A stretch of 5,300 nucleotides of DNA from Desulfobacteraceae bacterium (GTDB taxonomy: Bacteria; Desulfobacterota; Desulfobacteria; Desulfobacterales; UBA11574), in the NCBI GenBank assembly GCA_002868985.1, contig PKTV01000345.1, positions 1 through 5,300 of the forward strand, written 5' to 3'. This document shows, piece by piece, positions 1-5,300 of this stretch. The position numbers and the translations under genes are program-made. How positions within the stretch are numbered: the stretch's first letter is position 1; each line of letters begins with the position of its first letter. The notes under the pieces were generated by a model. The model worked only from the letters and a program-made list of their open reading frames with translations. It did no database searches and was not told where the DNA came from.

Positions 1-672
1 ATATCAAAAGTCAACAGTGAATTGCTGGCTATTTTGGGAACCGGGATTGCCCGGCTTAAATGGGCTGATCCGGATCCTGTGCCCAGCCAAAAGATTCTTC
101 AGCAGGCCCTGGTGGTGGGCGGCGGAATTGCCGGAATGTCCTCGGCCCTTGCCATCGCAGATCACGGCTTTCAGGTAGATCTGATCGAGCAAGAAGAGAT
201 GTTGGGTGGCAACCTTAACTGGTTACAACGAACCTTGGAAGGCAACACAACAAAGACTGTCTTGGACGAAACGCTGTTGAAGGTGGAAAAACACCCGCTC
301 ATTCGGGTGCACACCAATAGCCAGGTGCGTGCTTCCCATGGTCAGGTAGGGCGTTTTTATACCACTATTGAGGCCAAAGAAAAGGGCGCTTTCACCCTGG
401 AACATGGCGTGACGATCCTTGGTACCGGAGGAGTGGAAGCTGACACGACATCCTATAACTACGGCACAAGCGAGGCAATTGTCACCCAAAAGGGACTGGA
501 GAGAAGAATAAATGACAATACACTGGACCCCAGTCGACTCGGGTCGATTGTCATGATTCAATGTGTCGATTCCAGGCAGGAACCAAGGAATTATTGCAGC
601 CGCATATGCTGCACCACGGCCTTAAAACACGCACTGCATTTCAAGGAGAAAAATCCGGAAATTAATATCTAA
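1..672 (+). CDS. hdrA: Heterodisulfide reductase subunit A, N-terminal/central part (5' end outside window; ends at an in-frame TAA)
   Basis: This is the FAD- and iron-sulfur-carrying subunit of a soluble heterodisulfide reductase, which passes electrons to HdrC and HdrB in the cytoplasm. The frame is open from base 1, so the true start lies upstream; the TTG at 22 has no case as a start. Directly visible are a Rossmann dinucleotide-binding loop GGGIAG at 118-135 followed by an acidic strand end (DLIEQE) and LGG, as in the FAD domain of HdrA, and the family's cysteine signature with Cys codons at 562, 595, 607 and 610 (CVDSRQEPRNYCSRICC), which ligates a cluster in HdrA. The N-terminal region, perhaps 100-130 residues, is missing from the window. 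The frame ends at TAA 670-672 in the middle of the conserved segment NPEINI/ILYRDMMTYG, and the rest of HdrA continues in the same frame. This is therefore one half of a broken or split gene. The family call is secure; whether the product functions is not. Confidence 0.9.
   Translation: MSKVNSELLAILGTGIARLKWADPDPVPSQKILQQALVVGGGIAGMSSALAIADHGFQVDLIEQEEMLGGNLNWLQRTLEGNTTKTVLDETLLKVEKHPLIRVHTNSQVRASHGQVGRFYTTIEAKEKGAFTLEHGVTILGTGGVEADTTSYNYGTSEAIVTQKGLERRINDNTLDPSRLGSIVMIQCVDSRQEPRNYCSRICCTTALKHALHFKEKNPEINI
670..672 (+). other. Premature in-frame TAA inside hdrA
   Basis: The codon at 670-672 is TAA. The reading frame on both sides is the same (1 to 669 and 673 to 1350), and the flanking translation joins into a continuous HdrA segment, NPEINI-stop-ILYRDMMTYG. 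Family members usually carry an aromatic residue, typically Tyr, before the (I/V)LYRD motif. One base change from TAT or TAC explains the stop. No frameshift is needed. TAA is not the codon used for selenocysteine (TGA) or pyrrolysine (TAG), so known recoding is unlikely. Remaining options are a real nonsense mutation, a sequencing or assembly error, or a two-piece HdrA made by re-initiation at ATG 688. Confidence 0.9.
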
Positions 673-687
673 ATTCTTTATCGGGAC

Positions 688-1353
688 ATGATGACCTACG
701 GTTTTACCGAGTCCTATTACACTCAAGCCCGAAAGGCAGGTGTCATCTTTATCCAGTACGATCTGGCTGAAAAACCGAGGGTGACTCCCACGGACGGATC
801 TGTTGAAGTGATCGTCTTTGAACCGATTCTCAGACAAAAGGTCCGGATTTATGCCGACCTTGTTGTCCTTGCCACCGGCATTGTACCCAGACTACCCAAA
901 GATCTGGCGGAATCATTTGGAGCGACACTGGATCGGGACGGCTTTTTTGAAGAGGCGGAATCGAAATGGAGACCCGTCGATTCACTTAAAGAAGGAATTT
1001 TTGCCTGCGGCCTTGCGCATTCTCCTCGCAACATTACGGAATCGATAGCAACCGCCGAAGCTGCGGCCCAGAGAGCCTTAAGGATTCTATCGCATGAACG
1101 GATGCCTGCCGGAAAAGTGTTGGCAGAGGTCCGTCACAGCCTTTGCAGTCTATGTGAGCGGTGTATCGAGGCTTGTCCGTATGGTGCTCGCATGGTCGAT
1201 CCGGAACTGGAAAAAGTTCTGGTCAATGCCGCCATGTGCCAGGGATGCGGATCATGCGCCACGGTTTGTCCGAACAGCGCGTCGACCCTTGCCGGATTTT
1301 TAGACCAGCAAATGTTCGACGTCATCGATTCGGCGTTTGAAGGAACAGCATAG
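688..1353 (+). CDS. hdrA: Heterodisulfide reductase subunit A, C-terminal part with two 4Fe-4S clusters (downstream of the internal stop)
   Basis: This is the C-terminal 221 residues of HdrA, in the same frame as the upstream part. It completes the flavoprotein fold: the ATG motif (A62-T63-G64, from ADLVVLATGIVPRL) and the FAD-contacting segment around residues 105-130 (IFACGLAHSP, then TAEAAAQRAL). Two bacterial-ferredoxin CxxCxxCxxxCP motifs follow: Cys153, 156, 159 and 163, and Cys184, 187, 190 and 194. These clusters carry electrons towards HdrC. All eight ligands are intact and the C-terminus has normal length, so this half does not look decayed. ATG 688 is simply the first Met after the TAA; homology runs through 673-687 as well, and I see no good Shine-Dalgarno before 688. 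If made separately it would depend on re-initiation 15 bases after the stop. hdrC follows after a 142-base spacer. It could equally be the 3' part of a pseudogene. Confidence 0.88.
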   Translation: MMTYGFTESYYTQARKAGVIFIQYDLAEKPRVTPTDGSVEVIVFEPILRQKVRIYADLVVLATGIVPRLPKDLAESFGATLDRDGFFEEAESKWRPVDSLKEGIFACGLAHSPRNITESIATAEAAAQRALRILSHERMPAGKVLAEVRHSLCSLCERCIEACPYGARMVDPELEKVLVNAAMCQGCGSCATVCPNSASTLAGFLDQQMFDVIDSAFEGTA

Positions 1354-1495
1354 GATTGATGATTGTTGATTTAAGGAATCGTTTTAAACCGACGCAGCTC
1401 AGGCTGCTATGTCAAAGTCGATTTTCTTTGTAATTGGCAAAATACATTCAATCGACAATCAACAATCGAAAATCATCAATAATAAAGGGGGAGCC
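1354..1495. repeat. hdrA-hdrC spacer with AATC/GATT-type inverted repeats
   Basis: This 142-base spacer is flanked by mirrored short repeats. ATTGATGATT at 1355-1364 is the exact reverse complement of AATCATCAAT at 1471-1480, and ATTGTTGATT at 1362-1371 is the exact reverse complement of AATCAACAAT at 1457-1466. The right side is also a run of related direct units (AATCGACAATC, AATCAACAATC, AATCGAAAATC). Inside lies a small hairpin, GCAGC (1394-1398) and GCTGC (1403-1407) with a TCAG loop. I see no target-site duplication and no T-run, so neither a transposon nor an intrinsic terminator can be claimed. It resembles an intergenic mosaic repeat inserted in an otherwise compact operon. The arms would fold together in RNA and bring the hdrC ribosome binding site close to the hdrA end. 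Confidence 0.7.
1484..1493 (+). promoter_or_regulatory. Ribosome binding site of hdrC
   Basis: The purine run AAAGGGGGAG lies just before ATG 1496. It fixes this ATG as the hdrC start in preference to the in-frame ATG at 1409. The 29 residues gained by starting at 1409 would be translated repeat DNA, and no Shine-Dalgarno precedes that ATG. Confidence 0.8.
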
Positions 1496-2077
1496 ATGAA
1501 CCATGCCCAGATAATAGAAATCAAGCCGGAATCTGAAATTGCACCTGAACCGGTCATTGATTCCCTGGCCGAAATTCGGAATATGGTAAGTGCCTGCATC
1601 CAATGCGGTACCTGCACCGGTTCTTGCCCCAACGCCTTTGCCATGGATCTTACGCCGCGTCAGCTGTGGTACAATGTACTTATGGGGGAAAAGGAGACAA
1701 TTTTTCACAGCAAGACCTTTTCCCTATGCTCCGTCTGCTATTACTGTACACTGCGATGTCCCCGGGGACTTCCGCTGACCGAGACGATGAGCGCTCTCAA
1801 GCAGATCGCTGCAAAAGAGAACCTGGCTCCCTATAAGAAAAGTATCCGATTTTACAAAAGCTTTATGGAGAGTGTACGCCGCCATGGTCGGGTTAGAGAG
1901 ATGGAGTTCATGACGCTCTATTTTCTTTCCATGAAAAACCCTCTCATGCCGCTTCAGTTTGCCCCCTTGGGCATGAAGTTGATGAGCAAAGGAAAAGTCT
2001 CTTTTGAGATCCCTTCAAAAGGAAGCAATGCGTTAGAGTCGATCTTTCTTAAAGTGGAAGAGTTAGAGCAGAGATAA
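1496..2077 (+). CDS. hdrC: Heterodisulfide reductase subunit C
   Basis: This is the small iron-sulfur subunit that relays electrons from HdrA to the catalytic subunit HdrB in the cytoplasm. The 193-residue product has the two family cluster motifs: Cys34, 37, 40 and 44 (CIQCGTCTGSCP) and Cys78, 81, 84 and 88 (CSVCYYCTLRCP). Each is CxxCxxCxxxCP, expected to bind one 4Fe-4S cluster. Between them lies the typical LTPRQLWYNVLMG segment. The C-terminal half (about residues 100-193) is helical, basic and poor in Cys, as is normal. No membrane helix is fused, which separates it from QmoC- and DsrM-type relatives. Length is normal for HdrC. The start at 1496 is set by a strong Shine-Dalgarno; a longer in-frame version from 1409 runs through the repeat spacer and is rejected. 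The gene sits between hdrA and hdrB, as usual for an hdrA-hdrC-hdrB order, but is separated from hdrB by an unusual 363 bases. Confidence 0.95.
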   Translation: MNHAQIIEIKPESEIAPEPVIDSLAEIRNMVSACIQCGTCTGSCPNAFAMDLTPRQLWYNVLMGEKETIFHSKTFSLCSVCYYCTLRCPRGLPLTETMSALKQIAAKENLAPYKKSIRFYKSFMESVRRHGRVREMEFMTLYFLSMKNPLMPLQFAPLGMKLMSKGKVSFEIPSKGSNALESIFLKVEELEQR

Positions 2078-2163
2078 GAAGAATACCTTTTACCAAACCA
2101 AGTACATGTATTCGTAAATTCGGTTATGTATTTATAACTTGGATTTCATTCTATGTATGAAAA

Positions 2164-2307
2164 AGTTTAAAGTGCCTAAAGTGAACTAAAGTGCCTATTT
2201 ATCCCGTATTCATCGGGGAAGTTAAGGTATTCCATCAATTTTAATTATAATTGATCGCGCTGAAAGCGCGTTCCTCAACTTTAGCTCACTTTAGGCACTT
2301 CAAACTT
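2164..2307. repeat. 144-base element with 30-base near-perfect inverted-repeat ends
   Basis: The left arm, 2164-2193, matches the reverse complement of the right arm, 2278-2307, at 28 of 30 positions; the core GTGCCTAAAGTGA (2173-2185) is identical. The arms contain short direct units: AAAGTGCCT occurs at 2170-2178 and again at 2189-2197, with AAAGTG between them at 2179-2184. Between the arms are a stem ATCAATT (2234-2240) with AATTGAT (2249-2255) and a GC stem CGCGCT (2256-2261) with AGCGCG (2265-2270) on a GAA loop. It codes for nothing obvious. It could be a non-autonomous mobile element of MITE type, a dispersed intergenic repeat, or a large RNA hairpin acting on hdr transcript stability. 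I see no clear target-site duplication. Confidence 0.75.
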
Positions 2308-2350
2308 CAAACTTTTGGACTTCAGCTTATACGGGCTAATGTCCAGATAA

Positions 2351-2368
2351 AAATACGTCATCGTATTT
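2351..2368. repeat. 7-bp hairpin upstream of hdrB
   Basis: AAATACG at 2351-2357 is the exact reverse complement of CGTATTT at 2362-2368, with a TCAT loop. It lies 72 bases before the hdrB start and resembles the stronger palindrome at 2404-2426 in sequence (CGTATTT versus TACGATTTT). Two similar symmetric sites upstream of one gene could be paired protein-binding sites. This is inference only. Confidence 0.5.
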
Positions 2369-2403
2369 ATGGATTATAGCGTTAAGCGATGAAGCCGCGT
2401 TTT

Positions 2404-2426
2404 ATAAAATCGTAATACGATTTTAT
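2404..2426. promoter_or_regulatory. 23-base perfect palindrome just before the hdrB ribosome binding site
   Basis: ATAAAATCGTA at 2404-2414 is the exact reverse complement of TACGATTTTAT at 2416-2426, around the single centre base 2415. It ends four bases before the Shine-Dalgarno at 2430-2434. As DNA it has the form of a dimeric-repressor operator; as RNA it would make a hairpin of about 8-9 bp directly against the ribosome binding site. Its right side runs into TTTTATTTTGG, but the stem is AT-rich, so a terminator is less likely. Confidence 0.55.
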
Positions 2427-2429
2427 TTT

Positions 2430-2434
2430 GGAGG
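2430..2434 (+). promoter_or_regulatory. Ribosome binding site of hdrB
   Basis: GGAGG, six bases before ATG 2441, is a strong Shine-Dalgarno. It confirms that start and shows that hdrB has its own translation initiation despite the long upstream gap. Confidence 0.8.
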
Positions 2435-2440
2435 GTAAAT

Positions 2441-3304
2441 ATGAGGTATCTATATTATCCGGGTTGTTCTCTGGAGGGGACGGCCCTTGAATACAACGCC
2501 TCCACCCTGGCATTTATGCAGGAACTGGAAGTGGATCTGTTAGAGCTTAAGGACTGGACCTGTTGCGGTGCCAGCGCTGCGGAGGCTACCAGCTATCTCC
2601 TGTCTTTGGTTTTGCCGGCGTATAATCTGGCCATGGCCGAGGAGATGGACGGGACCAAAGAGATTCTTGTTCCGTGCAGCGCGTGCTACCTGAACTTGAA
2701 AAAAGTTGAGAAAAAGAGCCGAAAGGACCCGGAGCTTTTTGATAAAATTAACACCATATTAAAAGAAAAAAATCGGCACTATCACGGTCAGGTGCGGGTC
2801 CGGCATCTCCTTGATGTCGTTGCCCGTGATATCGGTCCTGCAAAAATCGTTTCCCGGGTGAAAAACCCCTTTATCGATATGAACATTGCACCCTACTATG
2901 GATGCCAGTGTCTTAGGCCATACCCTATTTTCGATGATCCTGAGGAGCCACGCTCCATGGAACCGGTTATAGAAGCTGTAGGGGCAAAGATTCATCCATG
3001 GAACATGGGGGGCAGATGTTGCGGCGCATCCCACATGACCACCAAGCCTGAGGTGGCTTTGGAGCTTGTCGCTGGGATATTAAAGGCGGCTCGAGGCGCT
3101 GACGCTATCGTCACGGTATGTCCGATGTGCCAGATGAACCTGGAGGCGTATCAGAAGAAAATTTCGGAAAAGTCCAAAGAAGATATGCGCATGACCATAC
3201 TTTATCTTCCGCAGTTTCTTGGGCTTGCTATGGGCTTATCGGAACAGGACTTGCGATTGGATCTGAATCTTTCCATTACCAAGGAATTCAGAGATAAGCT
3301 ATAA
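2441..3304 (+). CDS. hdrB: Heterodisulfide reductase subunit B (catalytic, two CCG domains)
   Basis: This is the catalytic subunit that reduces (or in reverse oxidises) a disulfide such as a heterodisulfide or an unidentified bacterial counterpart, using two non-cubane 4Fe-4S clusters. The 287-residue protein has full family length and two cysteine-rich CCG domains. The first has Cys9 (YYPGCSLEG), Cys41-Cys42 (WTCCGA) and Cys79/Cys82 (VPCSACYLNL). The second has Cys155 (YYGCQCLRP), Cys193-Cys194 (GRCCGASH) and Cys227/Cys230 (VCPMCQMNL). All expected ligands of both clusters are present. One extra Cys, 157, lies two residues after the first ligand of the second domain; I would expect a hydrophobic residue there in many homologues. 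The start is fixed by GGAGG. No signal peptide or membrane helix is seen. It lies 363 bases after hdrC and 22 bases before the multidomain SDR gene, so co-transcription with the latter is likely. Substrate specificity cannot be read from the sequence. Confidence 0.95.
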   Translation: MRYLYYPGCSLEGTALEYNASTLAFMQELEVDLLELKDWTCCGASAAEATSYLLSLVLPAYNLAMAEEMDGTKEILVPCSACYLNLKKVEKKSRKDPELFDKINTILKEKNRHYHGQVRVRHLLDVVARDIGPAKIVSRVKNPFIDMNIAPYYGCQCLRPYPIFDDPEEPRSMEPVIEAVGAKIHPWNMGGRCCGASHMTTKPEVALELVAGILKAARGADAIVTVCPMCQMNLEAYQKKISEKSKEDMRMTILYLPQFLGLAMGLSEQDLRLDLNLSITKEFRDKL

Positions 3305-3326
3305 CCTGAATCTTGCATGAAAATTG

Positions 3327-5300
3327 ATGAATGAAAGACTACCCAGTATTGTAGTTACCGGAGCATCGGGTTTTATCGGAAGACATTTTGTCATCGCTGT
3401 ATCCGAAAAACTTCGGTTGTTCTGTATTGCACGTCGCAGCCAAAAGGAAGTCGGCATACCGTATCATGACAATATACATTGGCTCCAGGTTGATATAACA
3501 AATCGGAAAGATCTGATAGATGTCTTTAATTATATCAAAGATCAAGGCGGTGCTGATTATGTTTTGCATCTGGCCGGGTACTACGACTTCACCCTAAAAG
3601 AAAACCCTGCCTATGAGCAGATCAATATAACCGGCACACGATATATTCTTGAGATGTCAAAGCTCTTGGGAATAAAGCGTTTCATTTTTTCCAGCTCGGT
3701 GGCAGCATGCAAATTCCCTCCCCACGGTAAAGCATTGACCGAAGAAAGTCCCGTTGATGCTGATTTTCCTTACGCACGAAGCAAAAGAAGCGCTGAAAAA
3801 ATGATTAGGGAATATTCGGAAGTCTTTCCATGCTCAATTGTTCGACTGGCAGCCGTATACAGCGACTGGTGTGAATATCCCATGTTGTATATGTTGTTAA
3901 AATACTGGCTGTCCGGAAACAAGGTCATGTCGAGAATTGTAACGGGATACGGCGAATCGGCTGTTCCTTATATTCACATTAAGGATCTTATTAAGTTATT
4001 TCTGAGAATTATTGAAATCAGCGATATCCTGCCGCGCCTGGCCATTTACAATGCCAGCCCTCAAGGGAGTGTTTCGCATAATGAGCTTTTTGAAGCCGTT
4101 ACACGATACTATTACGGACATGGTTTTAAACCGTTTCGAGTATCGAAGCTTCCGGCTTATTTGGGTTTGGCTATAATATCATTTTCAGGGTGGCTCAACA
4201 GCAAAAAAACATTAGAACAGCCATGGATGGCGGATTGTATTGACAAAAAGCTTAGCGTGAATGCTTCCGCCACATACGATGCGCTGGGATGGAAACCGAC
4301 GCCACGTTATCATATATTGCGACGGTTATTGATTTTAACGGAAAAAGTGACCAGCCATCCAAACGAGTGGGCATTCCGCAATGAAATTTTACTCCAACGT
4401 ATTATCTATAGAAAAAGTACGACAATTTACGATATTCTAACAGAATTGCGCGAATCGCTGGTCGAAAAAATCGTAGAAGAAATAATGACGCCGGAATATG
4501 GACAACGTTTTCCGAATTACCGGAAGATGGATCCTGAAACGCTTAAATGGTATATTACATTAAACTATCAAATGGTTACCGCCACAGTGAGAAGCAGAGA
4601 CAGATCTATAATACCGGCCTATGCTCGAGAAATTGCTTATAAACGTCATTTCGATGGCTTTGGGGCAAAAGAGGTCAGGGATTTATGGATGCTGATTGGA
4701 AACACCATGAAGGAATCTCTCCTTACAAGGCCGGAACTAAAGGATTCGAAACAAAGGGTGGATGACTACATCATTTTGACGTCACAGCTGGCTGCAGATG
4801 AATTTGAAGACACATATGAAATTCTTGAAGATCAATCTCCGGAACCGTACGCTTCGATGAAAGAAGTTGAACGGGTAACAAGCATTGAAAATCTTAAGAA
4901 GATTGTACGACAACTTGAAGGCAGTTGTTCGCATTCATTGACAAACTGTGCAAGCGCAGATGTGTCTTTCAAAGATTACGGGGTAATGATAAAATTAAGA
5001 AATCAAGTTTCATACCCAAGCACTTTTGATCAGGCCATGATAAAAGCTATGGGTAATAAGGACGCTCTAAACAAAAAGGAAAAGGTCGAAAACTGGGCGA
5101 AGCACGTTAAACCAAGATACAAGATTACATCAACGCCGTGTATCCACTTTTTATCCGGCCGTATCGCATCGCCGGAGGAATGTTCGGGTGATTACATGTG
5201 TCATCACTGTGCCGTCCATAAGTTGCTGAACGAAGAAAGCCGATTGGAGATCACTGATAAACCGGAATACAAAAACGTATCAGGGTATAAAATGATTGAA
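3327..5300 (+). CDS. Multidomain protein: extended SDR (epimerase/dehydratase type), RsbRD_N-like helical region, four-Cys motif; 3' end outside window
   Basis: The frame stays open for 658 codons to the right edge. ATG 3327 is chosen because TGA 3318-3320 lies in frame just upstream; no good Shine-Dalgarno is seen, so coupling to hdrB (stop 22 bases earlier) is likely. Residues 5-325 form an extended SDR: NAD(P)-binding TGASGFIG (11-18), HLAG (81-84), the serines of FSSSV (121-125), the YARSK catalytic pair Tyr149 and Lys153, VPYIHIKDL (213-221) and LGWKP (320-324). The catalytic residues are intact; the substrate is unknown. Residues about 365-500 are helical and resemble the RsbR-type N-terminal sensory domain (LTELRESLVEKIVEEI, AYAREIAYKRHFDGFGAKEV). 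A charged linker (511-534) follows. Cys605, 619, 625 and 628 (CIHFLSGR, EECSGDYMCHHC) resemble the motif preceding a GcvH-like domain in some sulfate-reducer proteins; that domain would lie beyond the window. It looks more AT-rich than the hdr genes. The SDR call is firm, the middle domain moderate, the C-terminal link tentative. Confidence 0.85.
   Translation, partial: MNERLPSIVVTGASGFIGRHFVIAVSEKLRLFCIARRSQKEVGIPYHDNIHWLQVDITNRKDLIDVFNYIKDQGGADYVLHLAGYYDFTLKENPAYEQINITGTRYILEMSKLLGIKRFIFSSSVAACKFPPHGKALTEESPVDADFPYARSKRSAEKMIREYSEVFPCSIVRLAAVYSDWCEYPMLYMLLKYWLSGNKVMSRIVTGYGESAVPYIHIKDLIKLFLRIIEISDILPRLAIYNASPQGSVSHNELFEAVTRYYYGHGFKPFRVSKLPAYLGLAIISFSGWLNSKKTLEQPWMADCIDKKLSVNASATYDALGWKPTPRYHILRRLLILTEKVTSHPNEWAFRNEILLQRIIYRKSTTIYDILTELRESLVEKIVEEIMTPEYGQRFPNYRKMDPETLKWYITLNYQMVTATVRSRDRSIIPAYAREIAYKRHFDGFGAKEVRDLWMLIGNTMKESLLTRPELKDSKQRVDDYIILTSQLAADEFEDTYEILEDQSPEPYASMKEVERVTSIENLKKIVRQLEGSCSHSLTNCASADVSFKDYGVMIKLRNQVSYPSTFDQAMIKAMGNKDALNKKEKVENWAKHVKPRYKITSTPCIHFLSGRIASPEECSGDYMCHHCAVHKLLNEESRLEITDKPEYKNVSGYKMIE

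Larger units (their letters stand above)
2078..2440. other. Non-coding 363-base hdrC-hdrB intergenic region
   Basis: I find no plausible gene here on either strand. The stretch is AT-rich and dense in symmetry: a 30-base inverted repeat at 2164-2193 and 2278-2307 enclosing two smaller hairpins, a 7-bp hairpin at 2351-2368, and a 23-base palindrome at 2404-2426. GAATACCTT at 2081-2089 is also mirrored by AAGGTATTC at 2224-2232, and CCAAGT at 2098-2103 by ACTTGG at 2137-2142. No convincing -35/-10 pair or T-tailed terminator stands out. hdrC and hdrB products are needed in one complex, so a gap this long may hold a promoter, an RNA-processing site or an inserted repeat element. Confidence 0.75.

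Noticed and set aside
22..24. TTG as the start of hdrA
   Set aside because: The frame is open from base 1, and the family has an additional N-terminal region before the FAD loop, so the start lies outside the window.
223..561. Antisense reading frame of 112 codons within hdrA
   Set aside because: It is a shadow of the conserved HdrA frame, with no recognisable motif and no ribosome binding site.
670..672. Recoding of the internal stop as selenocysteine or pyrrolysine
   Set aside because: The codon is TAA, not TGA or TAG, and homologues are expected to have an ordinary aromatic residue there.
1409..1495. N-terminal 29-residue extension of hdrC from ATG 1409
   Set aside because: It translates intergenic repeat DNA, has no Shine-Dalgarno, and the strong AAAGGGGGAG site fits ATG 1496.
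2256..2276. Rho-independent terminator from the CGCGCT/AGCGCG hairpin
   Set aside because: The stem is only 6 bp and is followed by TTCCTC rather than a T-run on either strand.
2315..2342. Sigma-70 promoter TTGGAC with TAATGT at 16-base spacing
   Set aside because: The -10 box matches the consensus at only about three of six positions, and the site sits at the edge of the repeat element; not strong enough to call.
2078..2440. CRISPR array or tRNA/ncRNA gene in the gap
   Set aside because: The repeats are inverted and of unequal spacing rather than regular direct repeats with unique spacers, and no tRNA-like cloverleaf is visible.
3339..3569. Antisense reading frame of 76 codons
   Set aside because: It lies fully inside the SDR Rossmann region on the other strand and shows no family features.

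Overview
The window looks like a chromosomal stretch from an anaerobic Desulfobacterota-type (sulfate-reducer-like) bacterium. This is an inference. It rests on a bacterial heterodisulfide reductase (Hdr) gene set with cysteine motifs typical of that group, on a cysteine motif at the right end that I recall from GcvH-like proteins of Desulfobacterales, and on AT-rich intergenic inverted repeats of the kind common in such genomes. No taxonomic marker gene is present.

All genes are on the + strand. Bases 1-1353 hold the C-terminal three quarters or so of an hdrA gene (FAD-binding iron-sulfur subunit). An in-frame TAA at 670-672 breaks it exactly where the surrounding residues predict a Tyr codon. 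Bases 1354-1495 are a spacer made largely of short AATC/GATT inverted repeats. hdrC (1496-2077, two 4Fe-4S clusters) follows with a strong ribosome binding site. Bases 2078-2440 are a 363-base non-coding gap with a near-perfect 30-base inverted repeat, nested hairpins and two palindromes, the second ending just before the hdrB ribosome binding site. hdrB (2441-3304, two CCG domains) is intact. Only 22 bases later a long reading frame starts at 3327 and is still open at the right edge (658 codons visible).

HdrA, HdrC and HdrB form the standard soluble Hdr module. Electrons enter or bifurcate at the HdrA flavin, pass through the HdrA and HdrC 4Fe-4S clusters, and reach the non-cubane clusters of HdrB, where a disulfide or related thiol substrate is reduced or oxidised. 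No hydrogenase, MvhD, formate dehydrogenase or Qmo membrane subunit is visible. The electron partner is therefore either outside the window or unknown.

The most unusual item is the last gene. It has a complete extended SDR (NAD-dependent epimerase/dehydratase type) domain, then a helical region resembling the N-terminal sensory domain of RsbR-type proteins, then a four-Cys motif resembling the one that precedes a GcvH-like lipoyl-type domain in some sulfate-reducer proteins. A multidomain protein of this order directly behind hdrB is the best candidate here for something undescribed. The interrupted hdrA is the second point of interest.
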